Made by a program: the position numbers and the translations under genes. Shown here in pieces: positions 1 through 8,218 of a DNA stretch of 33,787 nucleotides. The DNA lies in NCBI GenBank assembly GCA_011174825.1, contig DUEZ01000007.1, forward strand, positions 1 through 33,787. The letters are read 5' to 3'. Below the pieces are notes generated by a model. That model had not been told where the DNA came from. It worked only from the letters and a program-made list of their open reading frames with translations, and made no database searches. Source of the stretch: Anaerolineae bacterium (lineage in GTDB: Bacteria > Chloroflexota > Anaerolineae > Anaerolineales > E44-bin32). Position 1 is the stretch's first letter; each line of letters starts with the position of its first letter.

Positions 1-356
1 AGGCCCCACAGGATCGCGGCGAGATCAAAGACCAAGAGCATACCTAAAGGCGAGAGGATACTGATCGGGAGAATCGGGGACCATCCACGGTAATAGTTAA
101 AAATCAGGCGGATGAAAAGACTCGACCTCAAGATATCGACGAGGAGTACAGTCAAGAGGCTGAGCCCAATCCCCACGAGCCAACTCATCAACCACCGTGG
201 GATAGGCAGTCGCCGCCGCCTGGATCGAACAGCTCTGATTAGTGGAAAGATCAGCAGGAAAAGCCCCGCTAGGACTAATGCGAGGGCAGCCACGAAGAAT
301 TGCCACCCCATTCCAGGTATTTGTAGAGCGACGAAAGAAAGATTCATATGATACAT
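1..356 (-). CDS. Membrane protein of unknown function, cut by the window edge
   Basis: The minus-strand frame is open from position 356 to the window edge, giving 118 codons of an unfinished protein. The ATG at 356 has a GAGGTG ribosome site five bases upstream, and an in-frame TGA lies three codons before it, so the start is well fixed. A second ATG at 347 is possible but lies farther from that site. The protein has three strongly hydrophobic segments at about residues 18-40, 55-77 and 93-116. A basic cluster (RSRRRR, about 44-49) follows the first and predicts a cytoplasmic loop. I do not recognise the family. It is transcribed in the same direction as the aldolase gene upstream, but 234 bases separate them, including a perfect palindrome at 463-480, so it may have its own promoter. 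It is certainly hydrophobic; its role is unknown. Confidence 0.7.
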   Translation of the reverse strand, partial: MYHMNLSFVALQIPGMGWQFFVAALALVLAGLFLLIFPLIRAVRSRRRRLPIPRWLMSWLVGIGLSLLTVLLVDILRSSLFIRLIFNYYRGWSPILPISILSPLGMLLVFDLAAILWG

Positions 357-462
357 TTCACCACCTCACTAGCTTGTTGGCACTTGTTCTAGAGTCATGT
401 TTAGCACTTGTCTTGATGATCCGCTCATAGTGCAGTATGGTGCGGGATTGTTGCTGGTACAT

Positions 463-480
463 CTCCGCCAATTGGCGGAG
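463..480. promoter_or_regulatory. Perfect 18-bp palindrome, possible operator
   Basis: CTCCGCCAATTGGCGGAG is a perfect inverted repeat without a spacer. It lies 107 bases upstream of the membrane-protein start on the minus strand and about 110 bases after the aldolase stop. It has no T-run and no loop, which argues against a terminator and for a protein-binding site. No regulator can be named from the sequence. Confidence 0.35.
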
Positions 481-590
481 CCATCGATGTAGAAACTCCT
501 TCTCTCTTCGCTTTCCCCCAGCCTAACTGCAAGATTCCTCGCTATAGAAAATCTGTCCTCTGGGTTAAGTTAATCACTTACATCACTCAA

Positions 591-1226
591 TTAGAAGGCG
601 CCCGCGAATTGCCTGAGAAAGTCGACCGCTTTCTCTTGGATCAGACTGGGTTCAAGACCCGCCATTTTGCAGGTGAGCAAGATATTGACCGTATGTTCAA
701 CCGCTAAAGTCGCGTCTGCGGCCTTTCGTAAATCCTTCCCTGTAGTGATCAATCCGTGGTTACGAAGGAAGGCGCCATTTGCTTTATCGAATTTATCCAA
801 CACTGCCTTAGCAAGTTCCTTCGTACCCCCGAGATACCACTCGATCACAGGGTAGTCCATAAGAAAGATAGCTTCTGTACTAAATGGCAGCATATCCATG
901 TCACACATGCCAAAGATTGTCGCCATAGGCGCATGTGTGTGGACTACCGCGTTGATCTTAGGACGCAAGCGGAATATACCACCATGGTACACGGATTCCA
1001 CGGAGGGTTTGAAATCTCCATCCATCTTCTTGCCATCGAAGTCAATGAGGCACATCTGCTCGGGTTCGAGAGCACCTTTATAGATCTGACTCGGCGTAAT
1101 CCAAGCGGCATCCTCATGTTCAACACTTCGGACGCTAATATTGCCACCTGTGGCAGTAATAACTTTCGCGTAATATAGCTCTGTTGTGATTTCACATAGC
1201 TGCTGTTTCAATTCATGATCTTTCAC
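591..1226 (-). CDS. Class II aldolase/adducin family protein (sugar-phosphate aldolase or 4-epimerase)
   Basis: This 211-residue protein has the length and motifs of the L-fuculose-1-phosphate aldolase / L-ribulose-5-phosphate 4-epimerase family. These are cytoplasmic zinc enzymes that cleave a ketose 1-phosphate to DHAP plus an aldehyde, or epimerise pentulose phosphates. Visible features are the phosphate-binding TGGNIS at 26-31, a catalytic glutamate in PSVES (E77), the zinc pair HTH (H96, H98) and the third zinc histidine in RNHG (H157). The start is a GTG with AAGGAGG seven bases upstream. It is the last enzyme gene of the sugar operon, on the same strand as the FGGY kinase, the hydroxyacid dehydrogenase and the aldehyde oxidoreductase, but separated from the SCP2 gene by a 731-base decayed gap. 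That company favours aldolase over epimerase; the substrate cannot be read from sequence. Confidence 0.88.
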   Translation of the reverse strand: MKDHELKQQLCEITTELYYAKVITATGGNISVRSVEHEDAAWITPSQIYKGALEPEQMCLIDFDGKKMDGDFKPSVESVYHGGIFRLRPKINAVVHTHAPMATIFGMCDMDMLPFSTEAIFLMDYPVIEWYLGGTKELAKAVLDKFDKANGAFLRNHGLITTGKDLRKAADATLAVEHTVNILLTCKMAGLEPSLIQEKAVDFLRQFAGAF

Positions 1227-1957
1227 TTTGATACCTCCTTCGCATACTCCAAGTTTATGGCAATTTAATATTCACATCCAACTGGTTTCCTTAACGCTAG
1301 CAAAGCTTGTAGTTATAAGCTCTTGGGACTCATACCAGTAATCAACAGGTGTCGTGATATCCATCCAAGCATAGGATCCTACGACCGCTAGATTGAGCTT
1401 TCAAGCATAGCGCGTTGCATATCACATTGGGATCGCGCAAGACCTGGTTTCTCGGGACGATAAAACGGAAATGTTGCGAACCAGAATACCCCATGAACTG
1501 GTGCCAAATTGTGATCATTCTCAGCAGATCACGAGAGACCAAGTCCTCTTCAACAACCTCGTTTCTTCCTTCCCCACAACATGCATGTCATTATTGATCA
1601 TGTGAACACAAATTCAGCTGCTTTAGTCTCGTATTCGGCCACTGGGATTGTCCTACGGCATGGCTTGCCAGTACCGTCCACATTGTGTTGTAGCACATGC
1701 ATCTATCCTATCGTTCGTCCATAAGCAAGTGCGAAGATGTCCTGGAATCCAAAAGGACAAACCATACCATCTTGGAGCTGAAGTATAAGTTGCACCTAAT
1801 GCATGTGTTGACCCTCTACCACGAGAACAAGCCCATCCAGTTCATTTTGATATCAGGAGGACATAAGAATGCCTCGCGGCTAATCCACCTCTTGCCGGGG
1901 TGGTCCTACTACACACAACGAAACGCAGCAATCCTTCCGAGTGTGTTGTCCGACGCC
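1227..1957. other. 731-base gap with possible decayed minus-strand gene remains
   Basis: No intact gene is visible. On the minus strand, short open stretches in different frames follow one another with protein-like composition: about 1703-1848 (one internal TAG, containing DGMVCPFGFQDIFAL), then about 1608-1710, then about 1342-1560. This is the pattern expected of a gene broken by several frameshifts. I cannot name the family. The first stretch recalls the C-terminal part of a nucleotidyltransferase-like protein, but the match is too weak to use. A plus-strand open frame at 1697-2038 runs through the SCP2 gene and is not credible. The aldolase promoter should lie near 1260-1300 but no convincing hexamers are visible. 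Confidence 0.3.
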
Positions 1958-2341
1958 TTAAGCTTTGGCATCGATGTAGATCTGATTCATGTCGTCCTGC
2001 AGCGCTTGCAAACCCATGGCAGCACTCATGTCTCCTGAGAAAGAAAGAGCGCCCGACATGGCGGCCGAGGCACCATCGATTTCTCCGGTCATCATGCCGT
2101 CAAAAGTTTCACTATCGGTCTCCAAAAAAACCATTGATGGTGGAGAAGCTTCTCCGATTCCTCCGCTGACAACCCCATCCATGAATTCTGTATGGAAGTG
2201 CAAATCAAGATCGACGATCTCATATCCGATGCTGACATTGATTCCCTTGCACCTGTTGGCAAGAGCCTCACTCTTCTCGATTCCGGCCAAGAATCGCTCG
2301 ACAACTGCTTGCATCTGCTCCTTGGTTTCGTAGCCTGCCAT
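1958..2341 (-). CDS. SCP2 sterol-binding domain protein
   Basis: A 127-residue protein consisting of a single SCP2-type domain, a small fold that binds lipids or other hydrophobic ligands in a tunnel. The C-terminal half shows the family pattern: acidic segment FLETDSETFDGMMTGEIDG (about 72-90), followed by a small-residue stretch and GALSFSGDMSAAMGL (about 97-111). There is no signal peptide, so it is cytoplasmic. AAAGGAG lies nine bases before the ATG. It follows the aldehyde oxidoreductase gene after 87 bases on the same strand and is probably cotranscribed. A second SCP2 protein sits at 10775-11107 beside the GH4 gene, so two such proteins accompany this sugar locus. Its ligand is unknown; a role in binding a hydrophobic product or aldehyde is speculation. 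Confidence 0.75.
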   Translation of the reverse strand: MAGYETKEQMQAVVERFLAGIEKSEALANRCKGINVSIGYEIVDLDLHFHTEFMDGVVSGGIGEASPPSMVFLETDSETFDGMMTGEIDGASAAMSGALSFSGDMSAAMGLQALQDDMNQIYIDAKA

Positions 2342-2427
2342 GTGTTTTTGCTCCTTTCATGAGATTGAACCAAATGGTATAGCTCCAGGTATTAGAGACT
2401 GCTACTATCCTCTCGTCACCGACATCC

Positions 2428-4305
2428 TCAGATAGATATCAACTCACTCAATCCCAGTTCGGCCAATTTCGCCTTTGTTGGAACACCTTCAGAGTCCCAA
2501 CCCATCATCCCATAATATAGATCAATCGCACCTCGCAGGGATTCTGGGCTCACAACTTTCCCCATTTTGGGACCGATCTCGATCGTTTGAAACATACGGT
2601 CTGGCAACCAGTCATCAGCTTTATCGATCCCATGGGTAACATTGAACAATCGCGCCAGGGTTATACCTCGCTCACCCACTTTCATCATCTCCCATTCGCT
2701 CATATCCCAGCCTGTTACTGCCCGCACAATCTCTGTCAGTTTGGTGATGGTGAGCGGGGTTGTCGGGGTCGCCACGAACTGGCACAAGAGGAGGGAATTA
2801 TACAAGCTCCGTTCGAGGTGAAGATATGTGTACAATCTCACTTTCTCCGGACCGAGACTGTCCTGCGCAACGGGCTCCAAGATACCGAGCGGTGCAGCAT
2901 TATCGAGGAAAACGCCCTTCTTGGCGTACATGTCGTCGAAAGGAGATGTATTATGATCTGCACCAGTGGGACACACTGAAAACGCCAAAGCTTGGCTGAT
3001 CTTTCCTCTCGGATCATGCATTGGAAATTCTTGACCTTTGACATGAAATACGAATTGATCCGCATCGGGTCCGATCTCTTGTGCTGCCCGCTTTACTCCC
3101 TCCGCAAGGAGATCGCCCAGGCCTCGGCGGTAGGCTATATCCTCGATCAAGGTCAACATGGCTGTGGCGTTCCCGAATGTGAGTTCGAGACCACCCGTAT
3201 CTTCCTTTGTGAGCAGACTTGCCTCAAAGCAATCCATCGCGAATGCAATGCTAGCGCCGAGGGAGATCGAGTCTAGACCATAGCTGTTGGTGAGGGCATT
3301 TGCGCGCACGATGGCTGCCAAGTCCGAAACTCCACAGAGCGAACCCAGGGCTGCTAAGGTCTCATACTCAGGCCCACCGAGTTCGGGGATTACTCTTTTA
3401 TCCGCCTCATCCTTAGCCAAAGGCTTACAACGAAGCACACATCCATAGCAGGTGCCATGTCCTTCAAGGTATGTTTTCTCAAGAGCTTCACTACTAATTT
3501 CGGAGGCATGGGTAAAGGTCATCTGTTGGAAATTGTGTGTGGGAAGTCCTCCCATCACATTTTGATATTCAAGACCAGAAGCCGTCCCATGCTCCCGGAA
3601 ATATTTCCCATAGAAAGACTCCAGAAGATATTTGTTGTGCCAACTCCGAAGCTCCCCGAATAATTCGGGGTTAGCAATCCTCGGAGTTGCAGAACCGCTC
3701 ACGGCGATCGCCTTGAGCTTCTTCGAACCCATGACCGCGCCCATCCCGGTTCGACCATTCACATGATGCAATTCATTTACGATATGGGCATAGCGCACAA
3801 GATTCTCGCCAGCCGGGCCAATCTGAGCAATACGAACCTTCCCGAGTTCAGCTCGCATCTCAGCGTAGCATTCTTCGTTCGTCATGCCCCAAAGTTTCTG
3901 GGCGTCCCTGATTTCTACCTCCCCATCGTGAATCCATAGGTAAACCGGTGTGTCGGCTTGATTTTCGATGATGATGGCGTTGAACCCGGCAGCAACCAGT
4001 TCCGGCCCCCACCATCCACCAGCTTCAGCTTCCCCATAACCCCCGGTAAGCGGAGATTTTGCTAATGTACTAAAACGGGAAGCCCCGGATAACTTGCTTT
4101 GGGTGAGTATCCCAGTAGCAAAGATCAGCTTATTTTCAGGGCCCAACGGATCTGCATCATGCGGCACTTCTTGAAACAAATGGTAGGCTCCAAAGGCTCG
4201 ACCTCCTGCGAATTTGCGTACCCAATCACTTGACCTTTCTTCGATCGAGTAATCACGCGCTTGGAGATCTACCCGCAGCGTTTTCCAAGTCCAATCCTTG
4301 TCCAT
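2428..4305 (-). CDS. Aldehyde:ferredoxin oxidoreductase family protein (tungsten/molybdenum pterin enzyme)
   Basis: A 625-residue cytoplasmic enzyme of the AOR family, which oxidises aldehydes to carboxylic acids with ferredoxin as electron acceptor and carries a bis-pterin tungsten (or Mo) centre plus one 4Fe-4S cluster. The cluster motif CYGCVLRC gives C286, C289 and C293, and the fourth ligand is C508 in LLLCQF. Other family marks are GRAFGAYHL near the N-terminus, GLDSISLG (about 343-350) and the pterin-region HDPRG (about 430-434). Length fits the family. I chose ATG 4305, because a longer frame beginning with TTG at 4338 would overlap the dehydrogenase gene. With this start the genes are four bases apart, which implies tight cotranscription. 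The ribosome site is weak, so coupling to the upstream gene is likely. Context suggests oxidation of an aldehyde released by the class II aldolase. No pterin-cofactor genes are in the window. Confidence 0.92.
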   Translation of the reverse strand: MDKDWTWKTLRVDLQARDYSIEERSSDWVRKFAGGRAFGAYHLFQEVPHDADPLGPENKLIFATGILTQSKLSGASRFSTLAKSPLTGGYGEAEAGGWWGPELVAAGFNAIIIENQADTPVYLWIHDGEVEIRDAQKLWGMTNEECYAEMRAELGKVRIAQIGPAGENLVRYAHIVNELHHVNGRTGMGAVMGSKKLKAIAVSGSATPRIANPELFGELRSWHNKYLLESFYGKYFREHGTASGLEYQNVMGGLPTHNFQQMTFTHASEISSEALEKTYLEGHGTCYGCVLRCKPLAKDEADKRVIPELGGPEYETLAALGSLCGVSDLAAIVRANALTNSYGLDSISLGASIAFAMDCFEASLLTKEDTGGLELTFGNATAMLTLIEDIAYRRGLGDLLAEGVKRAAQEIGPDADQFVFHVKGQEFPMHDPRGKISQALAFSVCPTGADHNTSPFDDMYAKKGVFLDNAAPLGILEPVAQDSLGPEKVRLYTYLHLERSLYNSLLLCQFVATPTTPLTITKLTEIVRAVTGWDMSEWEMMKVGERGITLARLFNVTHGIDKADDWLPDRMFQTIEIGPKMGKVVSPESLRGAIDLYYGMMGWDSEGVPTKAKLAELGLSELISI

Positions 4306-4309
4306 GAGC

Positions 4310-5323
4310 TTAATTCTTTCTGAATTTAAAACTTTCAAGAACTTCCGGATTTACAACATAGAGAGGTTTATCACCGTTAATCAATCGTAGGATGTCCGGC
4401 ACGACGATTTGAGTTTGATGGGTTGTAATCTCATGTGTAGCCCCACCGATATGAGGCAGTAAAACAACATTGTCGAGGCGCATAAACGGATGATCAACAG
4501 GAAGAGGTTCTTTATCGAAGACATCAAATCCAGCCCCGGCGATCTTCTTCTCACGCAAAGCTTCATATAAAGCTGATTCATCGGTCAACGCGGATCGCGC
4601 AGTGTTGATGAAATAGGCTGTCGGTTTCATCAGGCTTATCTCACGGGCACCGATCATGCCCCGGGTCTCGTCTGTGACCATTGCATGAAGGGTCACGTAA
4701 TCCGATTCCCGCATGAGGGTGTCCAAATCGACTTTCTTTACTCCGTATTCGGCCATTGCATCCTCGGAGATGTATGGGTCATGGGCGATCAGCTTGCTGC
4801 CGAATGGTTGAAGTCGCGCTGCCACTTTGCGTCCAATAGCACCCAATCCCACGATCCCCACCGTTTTCTCCCACATCTCAGAACCTCGGAGGTCAAAATA
4901 GACGCGGGCCAAAGCAGACATATCTGAACCTCGATCAGGATCGCGCAGTAAAGCAGCGGTCTGCATGATGTTGCGTGCGAGGATCAACATCAGAGCCAGG
5001 GTCAGATCAGCTACGGCATCGGCATTGCGACCGGGCGCATGAATGACTGGGATGCCCTTCCTCGTCGCCGAGGGAATGTCAATATTGACCGGATTTCCGC
5101 GGCAGGAGGCAATGATCTGTAGGGTCTCCAACGCTTCAATTTGAGCTTCCTTGAGGTTGTCGGCTTCGGTGATGAACACATCAACCCCTTCTAGGGCGCG
5201 CACCAAGCGGCTTCCGCCCAACATCTGACGTGTTTCAAACAACGGCTGGTAGCGCACCTCACCATACTTCCTCAAATCGGCAAGCCCTTCTTCGTCTAAT
5301 GATGCGGTTACCAAGGCAATCAC
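4310..5323 (-). CDS. NAD-dependent D-2-hydroxyacid dehydrogenase
   Basis: A 337-residue member of the D-isomer 2-hydroxyacid dehydrogenase family (phosphoglycerate, glycerate or erythronate-type dehydrogenases), which interconverts 2-hydroxy and 2-keto acids. The Rossmann motif GLGAIG is at 159-164, followed by the acidic HDPY segment (about 181-184). The catalytic triad of the family is complete: R243 in NTARS, E272 in KEPLP and H291 in LLPHIGG. The N-terminal substrate domain runs to about residue 100. The start is a GTG with AAGGAG seven bases upstream. It lies between the FGGY kinase (23-base gap) and the AOR gene (four-base gap). In this context it could handle a phosphorylated or free sugar acid, but sequence alone does not tell which. 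SerA-type regulatory ACT domains are absent, so it is not a standard serine-pathway enzyme. Confidence 0.9.
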   Translation of the reverse strand: MIALVTASLDEEGLADLRKYGEVRYQPLFETRQMLGGSRLVRALEGVDVFITEADNLKEAQIEALETLQIIASCRGNPVNIDIPSATRKGIPVIHAPGRNADAVADLTLALMLILARNIMQTAALLRDPDRGSDMSALARVYFDLRGSEMWEKTVGIVGLGAIGRKVAARLQPFGSKLIAHDPYISEDAMAEYGVKKVDLDTLMRESDYVTLHAMVTDETRGMIGAREISLMKPTAYFINTARSALTDESALYEALREKKIAGAGFDVFDKEPLPVDHPFMRLDNVVLLPHIGGATHEITTHQTQIVVPDILRLINGDKPLYVVNPEVLESFKFRKN

Positions 5324-5346
5324 AACGATTCTCCTTCTCTGTGCGG

Positions 5347-6888
5347 CTAAAAGCTGGAAGACAAACTCTCCAATTCAGAGCGGGTCTTGCACCAGCGTTT
5401 ATAGAATGTTTTATATTGTCGACTCAAACGCTCATCAGGTTGGATTTCCTTCCTCAGCTTGGCTAGCGCTTCCACCCCTTCGGCAAAATCAGCGTATGTA
5501 CCCGAGCCAACACCTGCACAAATTGCTGCTCCTAATCCAGATCCCTCCGCGAGGCGAGGGACGATTATCGGAGTGCCCATCACATTTGCGAGGATATCTA
5601 GATAGACATCGGCGTTCGCCAATCCTCCGCAGACTCGAAGCTTTTCAATTTTCCGTCCCGATAGTTTTTCGACTTGCTCCGCATTCCCCTTCACAGCGTA
5701 TGCCAAGCTCTCCAAAATGGCGCGCGTGAGAAGTCTCTTGTTCGAGCCCGTAGTGTCGGAGAGCGGTGTCGTGCCAAAATAGACAACGTTCTTCGGCATC
5801 CCCATAGATTTTGCATCCATAAACATGACACCGATAAACGACAGGACGCCTCCGGCACCAGGGGGAGCCAGGGCTGCTTCCGCATTCATGAGGTTGTACA
5901 CATCCTCGCCAGATGCTTCGGCTTTCGCGCACTCAACTTCACAATACGAATCCCGGTACCATTGGTATACTCCACCCGAATAACCTGCATTACTTTCGAG
6001 TACAAATAAACCTGGAATGACATGAGCCCCAGCCCAAAGGCGAAAATCAGGATCGATGATCGGCTCATTCGTGACCATCTGCACCGGTGTCGTCGTCCCC
6101 GAGATGGCCGCAATGTCGTCTTCCCAGATGGCCCCACAACCGAGCAGTCCACATTGCGTGTCAGCGCCTCCCATCACGACGGGCGTTCCTGCCACAAGAC
6201 CGGTCTCGGAAGCAACCGTCTCACTGACAACGCCGACCTGAGTTCCAGAGCTAAGAATCTTAGGGAAGATTTCCCGCGGTAGACCAAGATTGTCGATCAG
6301 GTCATACATCCAATCACCGGTTTTAAGATCGTAGAGGCACGTTTCACTAGCGTTGCTTGGCTCAGAGGCATACTCTCCGCAAAGTCGAAATAATACCCAA
6401 TCATTGATCATGAGCACATGCGCGATACTCTCATAGATGTCAGGGGCGTTGTTCTTATGCCAGAGCAGACGCGCTGGCGCAAATATGGGGGTCGGGAAAT
6501 GACCCGTTCGTTGGTAGATCTCTTCACCATGCTCGGAGGCGAGCTGCATGCCTTCCAATACTGCTCGGTAATCACGGTTGGGACCAGCGTAAACCTCTTT
6601 CCCATCCGCATCGCAGAAAACACATCCCTCGCGTTGACTCGTCGAACTCACACCTACGACCTGCTCCCCTTTGATGCCCCCTTTGGCGAGTACCTCTTGG
6701 ATCGCACCTGTTAGGATTTCCCAAAAGGCGTCTGGATTGAAGTCACTTCCCATAGGACCTGTGCCAGAGGGTTGTGTATAGAACCATTCACGATAAGCAG
6801 AGAAAGATTGTTCGCCATCCGTGCTTATGAGGAAGCAGCGTCCTGCTCCGCCTCCTGCGTCTAAAGCCAATAAATATTGGTTACTCAT
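5347..6888 (-). CDS. FGGY-family carbohydrate kinase, LsrK-like
   Basis: A 513-residue FGGY kinase that transfers phosphate from ATP to a sugar or polyol in the cytoplasm. The N-terminal LALDAGGGAGRCFLIS segment is the first phosphate loop. The catalytic base is probably D243 in GGADTQCG, and the adenosine-binding CGGLANADVYLD lies near the C-terminus. The all-glycine N-terminal loop and the REG, PSNASET and NDWVLF segments resemble autoinducer-2 kinase (LsrK) more than xylulokinase or glycerol kinase. No lsrABCDFG genes are nearby, so quorum-signal processing is unlikely and a catabolic sugar is the better guess. I chose ATG 6888, since GAGGAGG sits five bases upstream; an earlier in-frame ATG lacks a site. 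It follows the permease genes after 176 bases and precedes the dehydrogenase by 23. Confidence 0.88.
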   Translation of the reverse strand: MSNQYLLALDAGGGAGRCFLISTDGEQSFSAYREWFYTQPSGTGPMGSDFNPDAFWEILTGAIQEVLAKGGIKGEQVVGVSSTSQREGCVFCDADGKEVYAGPNRDYRAVLEGMQLASEHGEEIYQRTGHFPTPIFAPARLLWHKNNAPDIYESIAHVLMINDWVLFRLCGEYASEPSNASETCLYDLKTGDWMYDLIDNLGLPREIFPKILSSGTQVGVVSETVASETGLVAGTPVVMGGADTQCGLLGCGAIWEDDIAAISGTTTPVQMVTNEPIIDPDFRLWAGAHVIPGLFVLESNAGYSGGVYQWYRDSYCEVECAKAEASGEDVYNLMNAEAALAPPGAGGVLSFIGVMFMDAKSMGMPKNVVYFGTTPLSDTTGSNKRLLTRAILESLAYAVKGNAEQVEKLSGRKIEKLRVCGGLANADVYLDILANVMGTPIIVPRLAEGSGLGAAICAGVGSGTYADFAEGVEALAKLRKEIQPDERLSRQYKTFYKRWCKTRSELESLSSSF

Positions 6889-7064
6889 AGAACCCTCCTC
6901 GCTTGGAAGGTTGGTCAAAGGTGCCGTTCGGTTCAGTTCTGAACACTAAGCACTTTGTTGCGACATTATCGCTGATCATTGACGTTCTAATAAAATTTCG
7001 CTGAGAATTCCGAGCGCAGATTCAACTCTCACACACGCCCTTGAGGGTCTCACCAACATCGCTT

Positions 7065-8207
7065 CTACTCTTTCAACCCCGTCAGTCTAACACCCTGAAT
7101 GAATGTGCGTTGTGCAAAGAAAAAGGCGACGATGACTGGCAAAGTAAAGACGATCGATGCCGACATCAGTTGATTCCAGGCCACATTATGCTGTCCTTGG
7201 TAATCTTGAAGTCCAATTGCCAAGGTAAATAATTTCGGATCGGTCAGGTACAACATCGGGCCAATGAAATCGTTCCATACCCATAGAAACGTGAATACAA
7301 CGACGCTGGCCAGAACTGGCTTGGACAACGGAAGCACGATCCGAGAAAAGATTTGCCATTCAGATGCACCGTCAACACGTGCCGCATCGCACATCTCCTC
7401 TGGGATGGTGAGGAAGAACTGCCGCAGCAGAAAAATTATGAATGCATTGCCAAAGAACGTCGGCACAATGAGTGGTAGGAATGTGTTGGTCCAACCGATC
7501 CTGCTGAATACAACATACATCGGGATCATCGTAACTTGAAAGGGCAACATCATCGTGCCCATCACCACAAGAAAGATTTTGTCGCGACCAGGCCAATTTA
7601 AACGGGCGAACCCATAGGCAGCCGTTGTGCAAGATATCAGGGTACCGAGGATCGAGAAGAAAGCGATGGTCAGGCTATTCTTGATGTAGGTTAAGAACGA
7701 GACCCCGGTTCCGGATCGGACGGCTTTCGACAAGGCATCTGGGAAATTTTGCCAACGCGGTCTCACGACAAGGATCGGCTCTGCAGTCCTCATGGGTACT
7801 TCGATGAAGGTGTCTGGATCCGCTGGATCAACAAACGTCCCCTGCCCTCTCTCTATCTCCAATGCTGCCAATTCCTTTGTCATGCCATCGATCTGTACGG
7901 TATAAAGCGGCAGTAATTCCCCTTTGATCTCGACCTGTTTTAAGTCATAGGGCAGCCAGCTTGGTGGTGTGCGATAAATATCCATGTCTGATTTCAGAGC
8001 TGTGGAAAGCATCCACAGAAATGGTAATAAAAAGAAAAGACCCGCGGTAAAAACAAGAACATGCTGCAAAACCGGTTTACCTTTCTTTTGCAGCTTATAC
8101 CAGCGGCTGGATCGGGGGAACATACGAGCACTCGATCCATAAGCTAGTGATCGCTGTGGAGAGGTATCAGGTGAAGATCCATGCATGGATGTGTTTCCTT
8201 CTTTCAT
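7065..8207 (-). CDS. Carbohydrate ABC transporter permease, MalG type
   Basis: A 380-residue inner-membrane permease of the sugar (CUT1) importer class. The first membrane helix is at about 47-71, the remaining five lie between about 173 and 370, and the EAA loop that docks the ATPase is EEMCDAARVDGASEWQIF at 270-287. Between helices 1 and 2 there is an extracytoplasmic stretch of about 100 residues (72-172), roughly twice what is usual for MalG proteins. ATG 8207 was chosen because it falls 11 bases after the stop of the partner permease; ATG 8186, with AAGGA nine bases upstream, is an alternative. A longer open frame overlapping the partner gene is rejected. The importer has no ATPase gene in the window, so a shared MsmK/UgpC-like ATPase elsewhere probably energises it. 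Confidence 0.9.
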   Translation of the reverse strand: MKEGNTSMHGSSPDTSPQRSLAYGSSARMFPRSSRWYKLQKKGKPVLQHVLVFTAGLFFLLPFLWMLSTALKSDMDIYRTPPSWLPYDLKQVEIKGELLPLYTVQIDGMTKELAALEIERGQGTFVDPADPDTFIEVPMRTAEPILVVRPRWQNFPDALSKAVRSGTGVSFLTYIKNSLTIAFFSILGTLISCTTAAYGFARLNWPGRDKIFLVVMGTMMLPFQVTMIPMYVVFSRIGWTNTFLPLIVPTFFGNAFIIFLLRQFFLTIPEEMCDAARVDGASEWQIFSRIVLPLSKPVLASVVVFTFLWVWNDFIGPMLYLTDPKLFTLAIGLQDYQGQHNVAWNQLMSASIVFTLPVIVAFFFAQRTFIQGVRLTGLKE

Positions 8208-8218
8208 GGATTTACTAC

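Noticed and set aside
756..1178. Plus-strand open frame of 140 codons opposite the class II aldolase
   Set aside because: It is a shadow of the aldolase gene, which has all its zinc and catalytic motifs.
1697..2038. Plus-strand open frame of 113 codons
   Set aside because: It overlaps the SCP2 gene on the other strand, has no ribosome site, and its sequence has no family character.
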